This document shows positions 63,495 to 64,000 of a DNA stretch of 64,000 nt, piece after piece. Below the pieces are notes generated by a model. It worked only from the letters and a program-made list of their open reading frames with translations. It searched no databases and was not told the origin of the DNA. The position numbers and the translations under genes are program-made. This stretch comes from Frondihabitans sp. 762G35. GTDB taxonomy: Bacteria; Actinomycetota; Actinomycetes; Actinomycetales; Microbacteriaceae. The stretch is taken from contig NZ_CP014619.1 in the NCBI RefSeq assembly GCF_002074055.1, positions 1,364,001 to 1,428,000 of the forward strand. The letters run 5' to 3'. Each line of letters starts with the position of its first letter. Position 1 is the first letter of the stretch.

Positions 63495-64000
63495 ATGACC
63501 GGCCTCGGCCGCGACATCGGCCAGACCCGCCGTGCCGCGTTCCCCGTGCCGGTGCGATCAGCGCAGGCGGAGTGGGCGGATCCAGGCGATCGGGTGGGCG
63601 GCGCCTCCGGAGTCGGCTGGGCGGTGCGCTACCGGCGCCGCCTCCTGGCCACGGACGCGATCATCGTCACCCTGAGCGTCGTCGTCGCCTCCTTCGTTGA
63701 GGCGTTCCGCGAGGGCCTCGACAAGACCGCGGCCGGCATCGCCGCGGCCGCTCCCGAGTCGGTCTTCGAATCGATCGGCTACCCCGTCGGGATCGGCGTC
63801 CTCTGGGCGCTCTGCCTGGCCGTCCACCGGACCCGCGACCTCGCCGTCGTCGGGACCGGCGCCGCCGAGTACAAGCGCGTCGTCAACGCCACCGTCCTGA
63901 CGTTCACCGTGATCGCCCTGATCATCTCGATCACCGGCCACCAGAGCATGCGGGCGTACTTCTTCGTCGCGCTGCCCGGGGGTGCGCTCGGCCTCATCGC
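63495..64000 (+). CDS. Probable polyprenyl-phosphate sugar transferase, N-terminal part (truncated by window end)
   Basis: An open frame from the ATG at 63495 runs off the window, giving 168 residues. A polar N-terminus of about 45 residues precedes RYRRRLLATDAIIVTLSVVV, the first of four transmembrane helices seen so far (about 50-67, 93-109, 125-146 and 150-168). The pattern GTGAAEYKRVVNAT and the segment RAYFFVALPGGALGLI match the membrane half of exopolysaccharide sugar transferases (WbaP/CpsE type). The catalytic cytoplasmic domain should lie beyond the window. The identification rests on this half only. Confidence 0.7.
   Translation, partial: MTGLGRDIGQTRRAAFPVPVRSAQAEWADPGDRVGGASGVGWAVRYRRRLLATDAIIVTLSVVVASFVEAFREGLDKTAAGIAAAAPESVFESIGYPVGIGVLWALCLAVHRTRDLAVVGTGAAEYKRVVNATVLTFTVIALIISITGHQSMRAYFFVALPGGALGLI

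Overview
This is a high-GC chromosomal segment from an actinobacterium, most likely Microbacteriaceae. The evidence is gene content: a mycothiol ligase (MshC), the RNA polymerase-binding protein RbpA, PafB/PafC, a split cytochrome bcc-aa3 oxidase (ctaCDF and ctaE-qcrCAB), a DUF3043 protein, NrdR, and frequent GTG/TTG starts. I saw no transposase, integrase, CRISPR array or rRNA. One tRNA, Leu(GAG), is present. The left end cuts an RluD-type gene and the right end cuts a probable sugar transferase.

Layout. 0-9.8 kb: rluD, dnaE, hisD, nrdR-pyrD, a DUF3043 membrane protein, an M20 dipeptidase and an A-type Fe-S carrier. 9.9-18.3 kb: aerobic respiratory chain, with ctaC-ctaD-ctaF on + converging on ctaE-qcrC-qcrA-qcrB on -, and a small membrane protein between them. 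18.3-24.4 kb: trpD, then glpF and glpK on - divergent from dhaK-dhaL-dhaM on +, a glycerol/dihydroxyacetone locus. 24.4-28.8 kb: YchJ-like protein, adenosine/adenine deaminase, a small membrane peptide, a dienelactone hydrolase divergent from argG, and an ArsC-like reductase. 28.9-32.2 kb: the accessory part, with an ECF sigma factor, an overlapping membrane-anchored partner of unknown type, a lipoprotein and a secreted Ig-like repeat protein. 32.3-43.2 kb: M23 peptidase, a histidine kinase/response regulator pair, a glycosyltransferase-GtrA fusion, S9 peptidase, Nudix, SDR, NfeD-SPFH, GDPD and rbpA. 43.3-57.7 kb: lnt, helY, tatC, tatA, pafC, pafB, two FKBP lipoproteins, trmI, HAD phosphatase, PAC2 protein, mshC and uppP. 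57.7-64 kb: M20 peptidase, tRNA-Leu, a 45-bp tandem repeat array, an aldo/keto reductase, a small acidic protein, ndh, an 845-bp non-coding region rich in a CACCCG motif, and the sugar transferase start.

How the genes work together. Ndh, the bcc complex and the aa3 oxidase form an electron path from NADH to oxygen, with an A-type carrier for Fe-S delivery. GlpF/GlpK and DhaKLM funnel glycerol and dihydroxyacetone into triose phosphates. Lnt, TatA/TatC, UppP, the M23 peptidase, the GtrA fusion and the terminal sugar transferase serve the cell envelope. The block trmI ... FKBP-FKBP-pafB-pafC-tatA-tatC-helY resembles the conserved actinobacterial proteasome neighbourhood, but the Pup/proteasome genes themselves are not in it.

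Two recurring signals stand out. A TANNNT -10 hexamer sits 6-7 nt before the start codon of ten genes, which points to leaderless transcripts. Strong perfect hairpins mark most convergent or operon ends. The least explained elements are the sigma cassette at 28.9-30.7 kb, the hairpin-forming 45-bp repeat array at 59.3-59.6 kb and the CACCCG cluster at 62.7-63.3 kb.
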